A stretch of 64,000 nucleotides of DNA, from contig QZLF01000001.1 in assembly GCA_016771945.1 (NCBI GenBank), positions 1,413,216 through 1,477,215 of the forward strand, written 5' to 3'. Below, in pieces: positions 19,081 to 27,608 of this stretch (position 1 is its first letter; each line of letters begins with the position of its first letter). This DNA is from Candidatus Leucobacter sulfamidivorax. Its GTDB lineage: Bacteria; Actinomycetota; Actinomycetes; Actinomycetales; Microbacteriaceae. The notes beneath the pieces are model-generated. The model had not been told where the DNA came from and ran no database searches. It saw only the letters and a program-made list of their open reading frames with translations. The translations under genes and the position numbers were made by a program.

Positions 19081-21999
19081 TCATCCGAACCTGCCCGACG
19101 TGGCGAGCCGTTCCGATGTGGTGCTCTCGGCGGTGACGGCTGTGAGGTAGGTTTCGCCGTCCTCGACGGCCTGCGGCACCAACTCCGCGACGACCTCGGC
19201 GCGGGCTTGGGCTGTGTGAGTCTCGGCGGCGCGGATCATCTCGGCGCTTTGCTCGTCCTCCGCCTGGTGGTTGGCCTGCTGCTGGTCGAGCCGCTCCGCG
19301 ATCTGCTCCCACTTCTCGGCCGTTCGCTCGGCGCGCTCAGCGTCACGCAGGAGTCGGACAACCTCGTCGTTGACGAGCTTCACCGGGCCGTCAGCGACGA
19401 GGCCGCGCACCGCTTCGGCCGCGCGTTCGGTCGCGTCGGCGAGTCCTCGGTCTGCGCGGTCGCGTTCGATCGCCTCGATGAACTGCGCTCGGGCGTCGGC
19501 CATGCTTTCCGCGACGACGTGCAGGGTGTTCTCGTTTCGGCCGCGGGTCATGCCAACATAGACGGTCGCGCCGCCCATCTGCTCGGTGAGGACGGTGTGT
19601 GAGGCGGGCACGGTAACGCCCTGCACCCCATAGGCGGTCGCGGCATAGGAGAGGTGGGTGTGCTCGCGCACATACTCGGCGGGCAGGCGGATTGAGTGTT
19701 CGCGTTTGCGGTCGCTGTGCGCGTCACGCACCCAGAGCGACCCATCCTGCTCGACTCGTTGGACGATCCACGGTTGCCGGTTCGCCACGCCCAGGTCGGC
19801 GCGGTTCTGCCGGGTCTGGATCAGATCACCGCGCCCGATGCTGAGGCTGTCGCTGCCGGTGGTCGTGGTGGTGTCGTCGACGATGCCCGCGCGGGTGCGT
19901 TCGTCTCGGATGCGATCATTCAGCCGGGCCGCCTCGTCATTCGATGCGACGGTGACGGCGTCGCCGTCGTGTCTGCTGGTGGCGAGGTCTTCGCGCAGTT
20001 CGTCGGCATCGGTGTGGAGCCGGATCAGCCCGAGCTTGCGCAGCCGGTCGAACACCTCGCCGGGGTTGCGACGGTCGCGCATCTGCACGGTGACCTCGGC
20101 GTAGGCGGGGTTGGTGAAGCGGTGTACCTCATCCATGTCGAACGTGCGGCCCCTGAGTTGTGCGGCCATGTCGAGCACGCCGCCCCTGCCGACTGCGGGC
20201 AGTTGCGCGCGGTCGCCGACGAGCGCGAGGGTTGCGCCCGTCTCGGCTGTGACGGTGAACAGGGCGAGTGCGGTGTCTTGGTCGAGCATCCCGGCCTCGT
20301 CCACGACGATCCGCTCGCCACGGCGCAACTGCGCGTCTCGGGGTGGGCCGGTGTAGGTTCCGCCAGTCATCGGATCGGTGTCGCCTGGGGCGAGGCGTGT
20401 CCATACGCCGTCCTGGTTCCAGCGCCATCCGTACGCGTAGACGAGGGCGGCGACGCTTTCGGCGGGCACGCCAAGTTCTTGGTGCGCGACCTCGGCGGCA
20501 CGCTTGGTCGGCGCAACCACCCGCACCCTGCCGCCGCGCTGCTCAGCGGCGCGGATCGCGGTGGCGAGCATCGTGGTCTTGCCCGCGCCTGCGGCGCCCT
20601 CCACGATCACCAACGGATCGCGCGAGGCAACCGCTGCGGCCGCGACGAGCTGGCCAGGGTCAAGCTGCTGCCCGAGTGCGGCCGCGTGCTCGCGCACGTC
20701 GCCGTGTTTCGGCTCGCGGTCGGGTGTTCGGGCGGTGATGAGGTCGCGCAGTTCCGTCTCTACCTGCACCACCCGCAAACTCGTGAGGTGCGCGACATGC
20801 TCCGGGGTAGCGGTGTCAGGCGGCAGGATCGAGAAGCAATCCTCGAGCGCGAGCGTCGCTGCAACGGTCACCAGTTCGCGCAACTCCTGCGGGGTGGCAC
20901 GCACGCCCGCCTCGGTGATGATGCGGGTGGCGTGTTCCTGCACGGTGTGGCGAGTCCATGCCGACTCTGCTGCGGCGCAATGATCCAGCGCACGCGATGC
21001 GATCCGCTGCACCGAGACCTCATCCGGTGATACCGGCACACGCGCCGGCATGCGGGCCAGGTGTTCGGGGTCGTAGCCGACCTCGCGGAGCTCGGTCAGC
21101 CAGGCTTCCTCTTCCCGCAAGGTCGTGGGCTTCTTCGCGGGGCGCTCATACGCCCACGCCTGCGCTGTCAGCCGAGATGAGACGACCGGCCCCATCGTCT
21201 CGCCCGGATGCGCCGTCTCCCACTCGGCTTCGAGCCGTTCCAGGTTCTTCCGCACCTGCTCGCCGCGCTTCGACATGAGCGCGTTGAACGGTTCGAGTTC
21301 GGTGACTTCGCCAGTCACCGGGTCGAGGAGGAGGCCGTGACGGTCGAGCACTTCCGCGAGTTCGGGGCTGGCGGCGATCACGGCAGTACCGAGGGCGCGG
21401 ATCGCGCCTTGCTGCCGGAACGTCGCCGCCGTGTCGAGCGCCCGCCACTTGCCCGCCGCCCAGACACGGGCGCCGATCTGCATGTGGATATGCCGGTGAG
21501 GATCACCGGCCCGGCTCGTCCGGTGCGTGATGCCGACCACCTGCATGTGCTCAATAGGTACGACCTCCTGCTTGCCGCGCGGGCCGACACGAGTCACGGA
21601 GTACTGGGCGAGCCACCGCTGAATCTCCGCCAGGGCGTCCTGCTGTGCTGCGTCCAGCGCCTTGGATACCTCGGGATGCAAGGCGGCAGCGACGGACAGG
21701 CTCTTGGGGGTGTTGATGACCATTTCCGCGAACCGGGGCGACCCCTGCCGATCCAACCCCGCGAGGCGAGGCCTTCCCATCTGCTCGCCGGTATCGGGAT
21801 TGATCCAGTCCACCCATCCCGCATACTCGTCAGCGGTCAGCACCCGACTACTCACGGCCTCGCCCGAAGCGTCGAGCACCGCGTACTGAACCCCGGTGCT
21901 GTCAGACAGGTAGTAGTCGTCAGCACGCGAGCGGTCGGCCTCGACATAGCGCAGCGCATCAGCCCCGGTGCCCCGGAGCAAGATCACGCCGCCCTGCAT
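19081..21999 (-). CDS. traA: MobF-type conjugative relaxase TraA
   Basis: A 972-residue relaxase-helicase. The N-terminal domain has a tyrosine pair (DDYYLSDS, about residues 29-30) and the three-histidine metal site in GDPHRHIHMQIG (about 168-172). The second domain is a superfamily 1 helicase of the RecD/TraI type with Walker A VEGAAGAGKTT (about 466-476), VVDEAGMLD, and TEQMGGATVYVGMTRGRNENTLHVV at the end. It nicks oriT and unwinds DNA in conjugal transfer. The ATG at 21999 has GGTGG 9 bases upstream; GTG and TTG starts up to 22014 are alternatives. The frame ends at a TGA beyond which coding continues. Confidence 0.92.
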   Translation of the reverse strand: MQGGVILLRGTGADALRYVEADRSRADDYYLSDSTGVQYAVLDASGEAVSSRVLTADEYAGWVDWINPDTGEQMGRPRLAGLDRQGSPRFAEMVINTPKSLSVAAALHPEVSKALDAAQQDALAEIQRWLAQYSVTRVGPRGKQEVVPIEHMQVVGITHRTSRAGDPHRHIHMQIGARVWAAGKWRALDTAATFRQQGAIRALGTAVIAASPELAEVLDRHGLLLDPVTGEVTELEPFNALMSKRGEQVRKNLERLEAEWETAHPGETMGPVVSSRLTAQAWAYERPAKKPTTLREEEAWLTELREVGYDPEHLARMPARVPVSPDEVSVQRIASRALDHCAAAESAWTRHTVQEHATRIITEAGVRATPQELRELVTVAATLALEDCFSILPPDTATPEHVAHLTSLRVVQVETELRDLITARTPDREPKHGDVREHAAALGQQLDPGQLVAAAAVASRDPLVIVEGAAGAGKTTMLATAIRAAEQRGGRVRVVAPTKRAAEVAHQELGVPAESVAALVYAYGWRWNQDGVWTRLAPGDTDPMTGGTYTGPPRDAQLRRGERIVVDEAGMLDQDTALALFTVTAETGATLALVGDRAQLPAVGRGGVLDMAAQLRGRTFDMDEVHRFTNPAYAEVTVQMRDRRNPGEVFDRLRKLGLIRLHTDADELREDLATSRHDGDAVTVASNDEAARLNDRIRDERTRAGIVDDTTTTTGSDSLSIGRGDLIQTRQNRADLGVANRQPWIVQRVEQDGSLWVRDAHSDRKREHSIRLPAEYVREHTHLSYAATAYGVQGVTVPASHTVLTEQMGGATVYVGMTRGRNENTLHVVAESMADARAQFIEAIERDRADRGLADATERAAEAVRGLVADGPVKLVNDEVVRLLRDAERAERTAEKWEQIAERLDQQQANHQAEDEQSAEMIRAAETHTAQARAEVVAELVPQAVEDGETYLTAVTAESTTSERLATSGRFG

Positions 22000-22015
22000 C
22001 GCTCTCACCACCAAT

Positions 22016-22053
22016 GTTTCTAAACTAGAAACTCTATCTATCTACCACGGTAG
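22016..22053. promoter_or_regulatory. Two inverted repeats upstream of the relaxase (candidate operator or oriT)
   Basis: GTTTCTA-AAC-TAGAAAC (22016-22032) and CTACC-AC-GGTAG (22042-22053) are both perfect and lie in an AT-rich stretch directly before traA. Inverted repeats next to a relaxase start are typical of its oriT or autoregulatory site. No nick site can be named from sequence alone. Confidence 0.45.
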
Positions 22054-22216
22054 CATACGTTCATTCAGAAGTCAGCAGAGCGATCTTAGAATCGCACTGT
22101 GCGACACGGAAGGTTCGCGTAAGTCGGTGACGGCTTCTGAGCCGCGAGTGAACACTGCGTGAATGCAGCGCGGCGAGTAGCGCCAGTCCCGGATGGTGCC
22201 CCATTCTGAGTAAGAA

Positions 22217-23431
22217 ATGTTATCCGCAGAAGGTGGCCGTCGAACCGACTTTGGCGCGCCATTGCTGGTCCTTCTGGTGTTCTTGAGGTTAGGGTGCACG
22301 TCGTTCGGTGGCCCGGTCGCTCATCTTGGATATTTTCGAGCAGAGTTCGTCGAGCGACGCAGATGGCTGGGTGATCGCGCGTATGCGGATCTTGTCGCAT
22401 TGTGCCAGTTTCTTCCCGGCCCGGCATCAAGCCAGGTCGGCATGGCGATCGGTTTGCAGAGAGCTGGAATACTCGGTCTTGTCGCGGCATGGCTCGGGTT
22501 CACACTGCCATCTGCGGTATTGCTGTTCGGGTTCGCGCTCGGCGTATCGACCCTTGGCGACGTATCGCAGGCTGGATGGGTGCTGGGCCTGAAGGCTGCG
22601 GCGGTCGCGGTCGTGGGTCATGCTGTGCTCGGGATGGCAAAGTCACTCACGCCTGATGCGCGACGAGCGACGATTGCTGTCGGGGTGCTCACTGTCGTGC
22701 TGCTCGTACCCGGCCCGCTGACGATGTTCGGCGCGATGGCCTTGGCCGGGATCGCGGGGTTCTTCGTCTGTCGATCCCCGAGCACGACCGAGAACGATGA
22801 ACCGCGTTTCCGGGTGCGCCTGCGGCCCGCAGTCGGATGGTTGAGCCTGGCTGTGTTCGTCATGCTGCTCGCAGGGTTGCCGATTTTTGCTGTGTTCACC
22901 GGCAACGCCACGGTAGGCCTGATTGACACCTTCTATCGTGCGGGGTCGTTCGTGTTCGGCGGCGGGCATGTCGTGCTCCCGCTTTTGCAGGCTGAAACAG
23001 TGCAGACTGGACTGGTGGAGCCGGGTGCGTTCCTCGCGGGGTATGGTGCCGCGCAGGCGGTGCCAGGGCCGCTGTTCACCTTCGCCGCGTTTCTCGGAGC
23101 GGTCACCACGGGCGGCCCGAGTGGGCTGCTCGGCGCATCCATTGCGCTGCTCGCGATCTTTCTGCCGTCTGCGCTGCTCGTGATGGGGGTGCTGCCCTTC
23201 TGGGAGCGGTTGCGTCGTGCGCCGAGAGTGCAGCGTGTGCTGACGGGCGTGAACTCCGGAGTCGTCGGGCTGCTCGCCGCCGCGCTGTACGACCCCGTAT
23301 TCACCGCGGGTGTCACGAACGCCGCATCACTCGTCGTCGCGGCACTCGCGTTTGTCGCACTCACGTCCTGGAAAACACCGGCATGGGCGGTAGTGCTCGG
23401 GGCCGCAGGAGCCGGGGCATTGCTGCTCTGA
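22217..23431 (+). CDS. chrA: Chromate transporter ChrA
   Basis: A 404-residue membrane protein of the CHR superfamily in its long form: two homologous halves, each with the family signature. The first reads FLRLGCTSFGGPVAHLGYF and CQFLPGPASSQVGMAIG, the second FGGGHVVLPLL and AAQAVPGPLFTFAAFLG. About ten to twelve helices are visible. ChrA exports chromate and gives resistance. The ATG at 22217 gives a normal N-terminus, but no good ribosome site precedes it. It is the first cargo gene of the element. Confidence 0.92.
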   Translation: MLSAEGGRRTDFGAPLLVLLVFLRLGCTSFGGPVAHLGYFRAEFVERRRWLGDRAYADLVALCQFLPGPASSQVGMAIGLQRAGILGLVAAWLGFTLPSAVLLFGFALGVSTLGDVSQAGWVLGLKAAAVAVVGHAVLGMAKSLTPDARRATIAVGVLTVVLLVPGPLTMFGAMALAGIAGFFVCRSPSTTENDEPRFRVRLRPAVGWLSLAVFVMLLAGLPIFAVFTGNATVGLIDTFYRAGSFVFGGGHVVLPLLQAETVQTGLVEPGAFLAGYGAAQAVPGPLFTFAAFLGAVTTGGPSGLLGASIALLAIFLPSALLVMGVLPFWERLRRAPRVQRVLTGVNSGVVGLLAAALYDPVFTAGVTNAASLVVAALAFVALTSWKTPAWAVVLGAAGAGALLL

Positions 23432-23464
23432 ACGCGCTACGCGGATACTCAGGCGAGGCTGGCC

Positions 23465-23470
23465 TACAAT
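23465..23470 (+). promoter_or_regulatory. -10-like box TACAAT before the metal ATPase
   Basis: TACAAT stands 34 bases before the ATG at 23504, with GGGAGGA between. The -35 side is poor, as would suit an activator-dependent promoter. It suggests that the ATPase and VIT genes are expressed apart from chrA. Confidence 0.4.
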
Positions 23471-23503
23471 GCGAGAAGCGTGCCCGCCTGGGAGGATTGA
23501 AGC

Positions 23504-25462
23504 ATGAGCCGTTTTTCGTCTCTGGTCAGGGCATATCCACTCGTGATCGCAACACTGTTGGTGGCTATGATCGGGTTGGTTCTTTTAGCGACTCCGGCCA
23601 TTGAGTCGGCCAGCTGGATTGTGGGTGCGTATGCGCTCGTGATTGCCGGGTGGGAGGCGGTCGGGATGATCCGGCAGCTCATCCGAGGGCACGCCGGGCT
23701 CGACATTCTTGCGGTGACGGCAATCACCGCTGCAGTGCTCGTTGGGGAGCCGTGGGCGGCGCTCGTGGTGGTGCTGATGCTCACCGGCGGGGCGGCCCTC
23801 GAAGATTACGCTGAGAACCGTTCGAAGCGGGAACTGACCGCGCTGCTGCGTAAGGCACCCCAGCAGGCCACGCGCATCCTCGCCCCAAGCGCACCCGGCG
23901 CGGACATGCACGGGCATACTGCCGAGGTCACGACCGAGGACATACCGGTCGAAGAAGTCGAGGTGGGTGATCTGTTGTTGGTGCGGCCGGGTGCACTCGT
24001 GCCTGTGGACTCGATCCTCGTCTCCGAGCACGCCGTGTTCGATGAGTCGTCATTGACCGGTGAAAGTCTGCCCGTTGAGCGTGACGCGGGAGAGAAAGTG
24101 TCGAGCGGTGCGGTGAATGGACAAGCCGCAGTCACCATGCGGGCTGCGGCTCCGGCCGCCGAGAGCGAGTATCAGCAGATTGTTCGGCTCGTCGAACAAG
24201 CCGCGGGGAGCAAAGCCAAAGTCGTGCGGCTCGCAGATCGGTACGCGGTGCCGTTCACAGTGCTCGCGCTCGTGATCGCCGGGATCGCGTGGGCGGTCAG
24301 TGGAGAGGCTGTCCGGTTTGCCGAGGTGCTGGTGGTGGCGACCCCATGCCCGCTGCTGATCGCCGCGCCGGTCGCGTTTCTCGGTGGCATGAGCCGTGCC
24401 GCGAGGTTCGGGCTGATCGTCAAGGGCGGCGGCACCCTCGAACAGCTTTCACGAGCCCGCTCGGCGGCATTCGATAAGACCGGCACCATCACTACCGGCA
24501 AGCCAGTGCTCGAACGCCTTCTGCCCGCCGACCGCGCCAGCGAAGACGAGCTGCTGCGTTTCGCAGCCTCAGCGGAGGTGTACTCCTCTCACGTGCTTGC
24601 GGACTCCGTCGTGCAGGCCGCGAAACAGCACGGCTTGTCGCTCGTCGAAGCCGAACATGCCGAGGAGATCGCGACAAACGGAGTCGCGGCTGTGTTCCGC
24701 ACTCCTGACGCACCTGAGGCAGTGACGGTTCGTGTCGGCAAGCCCTCCTGGGTGCGCCACTCCGCGCCGGACCTCGTGCTGGCAGACCTTGCTCCAGGGG
24801 AACTCGCAATCTACGTCTCAGTCGATGGCCGTTTCGCCGGAGCCATCGTCATGCGCGACCAGGTGCGCGAAGAAGCAGCCCAGGCTCTCCGTCAGCTGAG
24901 CGCACTCGGTATCGAGCGTACGCTCATGGTCACCGGAGACGTTGCAGCCACCGCCGAACCCATCGCGCGGCGCCTTGGAATCAGCGAGGTGCACGCGGAG
25001 TGCCGCCCCGGCGACAAAGTTCGCATTGTCAGTAGCGTGCAGCCCCGCCCGCTCATCATGGTCGGTGACGGCCTCAACGATGCCCCGGTGCTCGCTGCTG
25101 CGGATATTGGCTTCGCAATGGGGGCGCGCGGTGCAACCGCAGCATCGGAGTCTGCGGACATCGTGAACCGCTACGACACGCTCTCGGCCCTGCCGCGCGC
25201 GGTGAGCATCGGCAAGGACACCGTGCGGATCGCACTGCAAAGCATCTGGCTCGGCATCATCATCAGCGTCGGCCTCATGCTCATCGCCGCCTTCGGGTTC
25301 CTCCCAACACTCCTCGGCGCGTGGCTGCAAGAAGTCGTTGACCTGGTGGCCATCCTCGGCGCACTCCGTGCAGTCGGCCCACGATCTGAGCGAATCACAC
25401 GATCATCACCAGTCGCATCGACGGAACAACTTCACTTCAGCACGACCCAAGACAGGAAATGA
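23504..25462 (+). CDS. Heavy-metal translocating P-type (P1B) ATPase, TPC type
   Basis: A 652-residue metal pump. Order of parts: four N-terminal membrane helices, actuator domain with SSLTGES (about 182-188), the membrane metal site TPCPLL (280-285), phosphorylation motif DKTGTIT with Asp324, GDGLNDAPVLAAADIG, and a C-terminal helix pair. There is no N-terminal HMA or His-rich metal-binding domain. The usual HP dipeptide of the nucleotide domain reads HV (SSHVLADSVV). The TPC site differs from CPC (Cu/Zn) and SPC (Co) pumps; I recall TPC sites in Ni/Fe exporters, but specificity is inference. It overlaps the next gene by ATGA. Confidence 0.88.
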   Translation: MSRFSSLVRAYPLVIATLLVAMIGLVLLATPAIESASWIVGAYALVIAGWEAVGMIRQLIRGHAGLDILAVTAITAAVLVGEPWAALVVVLMLTGGAALEDYAENRSKRELTALLRKAPQQATRILAPSAPGADMHGHTAEVTTEDIPVEEVEVGDLLLVRPGALVPVDSILVSEHAVFDESSLTGESLPVERDAGEKVSSGAVNGQAAVTMRAAAPAAESEYQQIVRLVEQAAGSKAKVVRLADRYAVPFTVLALVIAGIAWAVSGEAVRFAEVLVVATPCPLLIAAPVAFLGGMSRAARFGLIVKGGGTLEQLSRARSAAFDKTGTITTGKPVLERLLPADRASEDELLRFAASAEVYSSHVLADSVVQAAKQHGLSLVEAEHAEEIATNGVAAVFRTPDAPEAVTVRVGKPSWVRHSAPDLVLADLAPGELAIYVSVDGRFAGAIVMRDQVREEAAQALRQLSALGIERTLMVTGDVAATAEPIARRLGISEVHAECRPGDKVRIVSSVQPRPLIMVGDGLNDAPVLAAADIGFAMGARGATAASESADIVNRYDTLSALPRAVSIGKDTVRIALQSIWLGIIISVGLMLIAAFGFLPTLLGAWLQEVVDLVAILGALRAVGPRSERITRSSPVASTEQLHFSTTQDRK

Positions 25463-26196
25463 ACAATATGGCATCCGACTCAAGCACCACGCCGCATCCC
25501 GGCGAAGCCCACCTGCAGAACGTGGGCCAACGTTTGAACTGGCTACGTGCAGGGGTGCTCGGCGCAAACGACGGCATCGTCTCTACCGCGGGTGTCGTCG
25601 TCGGTGTCGCTGCCGCTACACCAAACAACGTACTGGCAATCGCGACGGCCGGTATCGCCGCCGTAGTTGCCGGGGCGTTCTCAATGGCTGGCGGAGAGTA
25701 TGTTTCGGTGAGCACCCAACGCGACACAGAGAAAGCGCTCATCGCAAAAGAACGGTGGGAGCTCGAAACCATGCCCGAGGAGGAGCTTGAAGAACTCACC
25801 GAGCTCTATCGACAGCGGGGCCTCTCAGATGACCTCGCACATCAGGTCGCGGTGCAGCTTACCGAGACGGACGCTCTCGCCGCTCACGCAGAGGTCGAAC
25901 TCGGAATCGACCATGAAGAGTTCACAAGCCCGTGGGCAGCCGCCGTGTCATCGTTCATTGCGTTCGCCGTTGGAGCGCTGATCCCACTCATCATGATCTT
26001 GCTCCCCGTCGGCGGACACCGAGTTTGGATCGCAGCCATCGCAGTTGTGATCGGCCTCTTCCTCACCGGTTGGATCAGCGCTGCGCTCGGTGGCGCGCCG
26101 CGCGGTCGCGCAATTCTCCGGAACGTGGTCATGGGCTCAGCGACCATGATCGCCACATACGCCATTGGGGCACTCTTTGGCGTGGCCATCGGATAG
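25459..26196 (+). CDS. VIT1/CCC1-family metal transporter
   Basis: A 245-residue membrane protein of the VIT family of Fe/Mn transporters. The signature LRAGVLGANDGIVSTAGVVVGVAAA and AGAFSMAGGEYVSVSTQRDTE is intact, then a cytosolic acidic helical domain with metal-binding Glu residues (MPEEELEELTELY), then three helices ending GALFGVAIG. The ATG overlaps the ATPase stop (ATGA), so the two are coupled and probably serve the same metal. Fe or Mn export is inferred from the family. Confidence 0.88.
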   Translation: MNNMASDSSTTPHPGEAHLQNVGQRLNWLRAGVLGANDGIVSTAGVVVGVAAATPNNVLAIATAGIAAVVAGAFSMAGGEYVSVSTQRDTEKALIAKERWELETMPEEELEELTELYRQRGLSDDLAHQVAVQLTETDALAAHAEVELGIDHEEFTSPWAAAVSSFIAFAVGALIPLIMILLPVGGHRVWIAAIAVVIGLFLTGWISAALGGAPRGRAILRNVVMGSATMIATYAIGALFGVAIG

Positions 26197-26224
26197 GCCG
26201 CTTCTCGTGATCCGGCCCGATTTC

Positions 26225-26244
26225 ATGTGCTAACTCATGTGCTA
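26225..26244 (+). promoter_or_regulatory. Pair of ATGTGCTA motifs near attR (candidate integrase arm sites)
   Basis: ATGTGCTA at 26225-26232 and 26237-26244, 12 bases apart, repeat the arrangement seen beside attL at 15198 and 15210. They lie about 120 bases inside attR. Confidence 0.5.
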
Positions 26245-26276
26245 CCGACGCTGCTAGGTTGTGAATCGCGGTGCAG

Positions 26277-26285
26277 TTATCCACA
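26277..26285 (+). promoter_or_regulatory. Single DnaA-box-like sequence TTATCCACA
   Basis: An exact match to the DnaA-box consensus lies between the arm-like motifs and attR. Only one box is seen and no replication gene is nearby, so it may be chance. Confidence 0.25.
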
Positions 26286-26362
26286 GGTGGGCCTCGCAGA
26301 AACCGCGGAATCATGCGGCAGAACGCCGATTCACGATTTCGTGTGCGAGGGGGAACGGATCA

Positions 26363-26385
26363 GTTCAAGTCCCCCCTCGCGCACG
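26363..26385 (+). repeat. attR: second copy of the 23-bp repeat
   Basis: Identical to 15115-15137. It is the 3' end of a tRNA-Leu without the rest of the tRNA. An imperfect inverted copy (GTGTGCGAGGGGGAAC, 26341-26356) precedes it, as in core sites of tyrosine recombinases. Confidence 0.95.
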
Positions 26386-26391
26386 CGAACG

Positions 26392-26428
26392 AAATGGCAG
26401 GATCCAAGGATCCTGCCATTTCTGTTTT
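26392..26428 (+). terminator. Displaced tRNA-Leu terminator
   Basis: A perfect 14-base stem (AAATGGCAGGATCC / GGATCCTGCCATTT) with an AA loop is followed by CTGTTTT. It lies 7 bases past attR and must have been the tRNA terminator before insertion. Confidence 0.8.
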
Positions 26429-26453
26429 CCCGACTGCTACGCTCTGCGGCAGC

Positions 26454-27608
26454 ATGATGTTCACTACGCCGTGGATCCCCGGGGACCGGACCATCGGGTT
26501 CGGCGCAGCGCTGTGCGGCCTCGCCATCGCGCTGCTCAACGCCGGCGCCCTCGTTGTCCAGGCCGCCCGCTTCGAGGCCTGGTGGCTCGCGCTCGCGCTC
26601 GCGACGCCCGCTTTGCAGCTCGTCGCGCTGCTCGGCTGGAGGCTGCTGCCCGCCCGGGCGCTCCGCGTCATCTGGATCCTGCAGCCCCTCCTGCTGCTCC
26701 TGGCCCTCGTCCTCGTCTACGCCGCCTGGACCGACCGGCAGGGCGAGCCGTCGGCCCCCGTGATCTGGCTGCTCGACTCCACGGTCATCGCCGCAGCGGT
26801 GCTGGTCGTCCGCCTGCAGGTCGCGGCGGCGCTGACCTTCCTGCTCGCGGCGGCTCCCCTGCTCTCGGCGATGCTCTTCCTCGGGACGCTCCCGACCCCC
26901 CTGCTGACCCTGGGCTTCGTGCACGCGTCGAACGTGATCTTCGTGATGCTCGTCTTCGTGGTGCGACAGCAGCTGCGCCGGCTGAGCCGGGCGCGCACGG
27001 TGGCCGAGAAGCTGGAGTCCGAGGGCAGGCGCGCGCAGGAGGAGTCGGCGGGCTTCCCCGAGTTCGCCCGCATGGTCCACGACGAGGTCCTCGCGAGCTT
27101 CGCCACCGCGCTCCGCTTCGAGGGCGCCCCGCCGGACGCCGTGCGGGCGAGCGCCGCGGCCGCGCTCCGGGCGCTCGGCCGCAGCGACGCGGTGACGGCG
27201 GGCTCCGAGGAGTCGATCGCCCTCGCTGCCGACGACGCCGGCCAGCTGATCCTCGATCTCGTCGAGGCGAGCTCCCCCGATGTCCCGATGCTCCTCTCGA
27301 CGGAGCCGGGCACCGTGCCCGCCGCCGCCGCGGAGGCGGTCGGCCTGGCCACCGCCGAGGCCGCGCGCAACGCCCTGCGCCACGCGGGCGGCGGCAGCGG
27401 CAGCGTGATGGTCTCGGACGGATCGATCCGGGTCACGATCTCGGACGCCGGCGGGGGCTTCGACCCGCGGGGCGTTCCGGGCGATCGCTTCGGCGTGCGC
27501 GAGAGCATCCTCGGCCGGCTCGACGGGCTCGAGGGCGGGCGCGTGCTCATCGACAGCGACGGGACCGGGACTTCGGTGGTGATGCGATGGACGCGTCCCG
27601 GCGAGTAG
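26454..27608 (+). CDS. Membrane sensor histidine kinase
   Basis: A 384-residue kinase-like protein. About six hydrophobic helices fill residues 13-170, then comes a short linker helix, a HisKA_3-like box FARMVHDEVLASF with His209, the N box ARNALRHAG (Asn306) and the G1 box ISDAGGGFD. These mark a NarL-type sensor ATPase. The start is one of two adjacent ATGs at 26454 and 26457; no strong ribosome site is seen. Its end overlaps the next gene by 22 bases. The probable response regulator is the LuxR-type gene at 28692. The signal is unknown. Confidence 0.82.
   Translation: MMFTTPWIPGDRTIGFGAALCGLAIALLNAGALVVQAARFEAWWLALALATPALQLVALLGWRLLPARALRVIWILQPLLLLLALVLVYAAWTDRQGEPSAPVIWLLDSTVIAAAVLVVRLQVAAALTFLLAAAPLLSAMLFLGTLPTPLLTLGFVHASNVIFVMLVFVVRQQLRRLSRARTVAEKLESEGRRAQEESAGFPEFARMVHDEVLASFATALRFEGAPPDAVRASAAAALRALGRSDAVTAGSEESIALAADDAGQLILDLVEASSPDVPMLLSTEPGTVPAAAAEAVGLATAEAARNALRHAGGGSGSVMVSDGSIRVTISDAGGGFDPRGVPGDRFGVRESILGRLDGLEGGRVLIDSDGTGTSVVMRWTRPGE

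Larger units (their letters stand above)
15115..26385. mobile_element. Integrated mobilizable element in tRNA-Leu(GAG)
   Basis: About 11.25 kb lies between the two att repeats. It contains integrase, XRE regulator, excisionase-like protein, VbhA/Fic pair, MobF relaxase, and three metal-transport genes. Base composition is visibly less GC-rich than the flanks, especially 22,000-22,400. No coupling protein or type IV secretion genes are present, so the element would need a helper to move. The original tRNA terminator was displaced to the right of attR. Confidence 0.9.

Noticed and set aside
19036-19602. Plus-strand frame opposite the relaxase end
   Set aside because: It has no family-like features, while the minus frame continues the relaxase.
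22072-22490. Minus-strand small frames over the traA-chrA gap
   Set aside because: They overlap the chrA start and show no recognisable motif or ribosome site.
26277-26285. A replication origin at the DnaA-box-like sequence
   Set aside because: One box only, with no AT-rich unwinding region or replication gene beside it.
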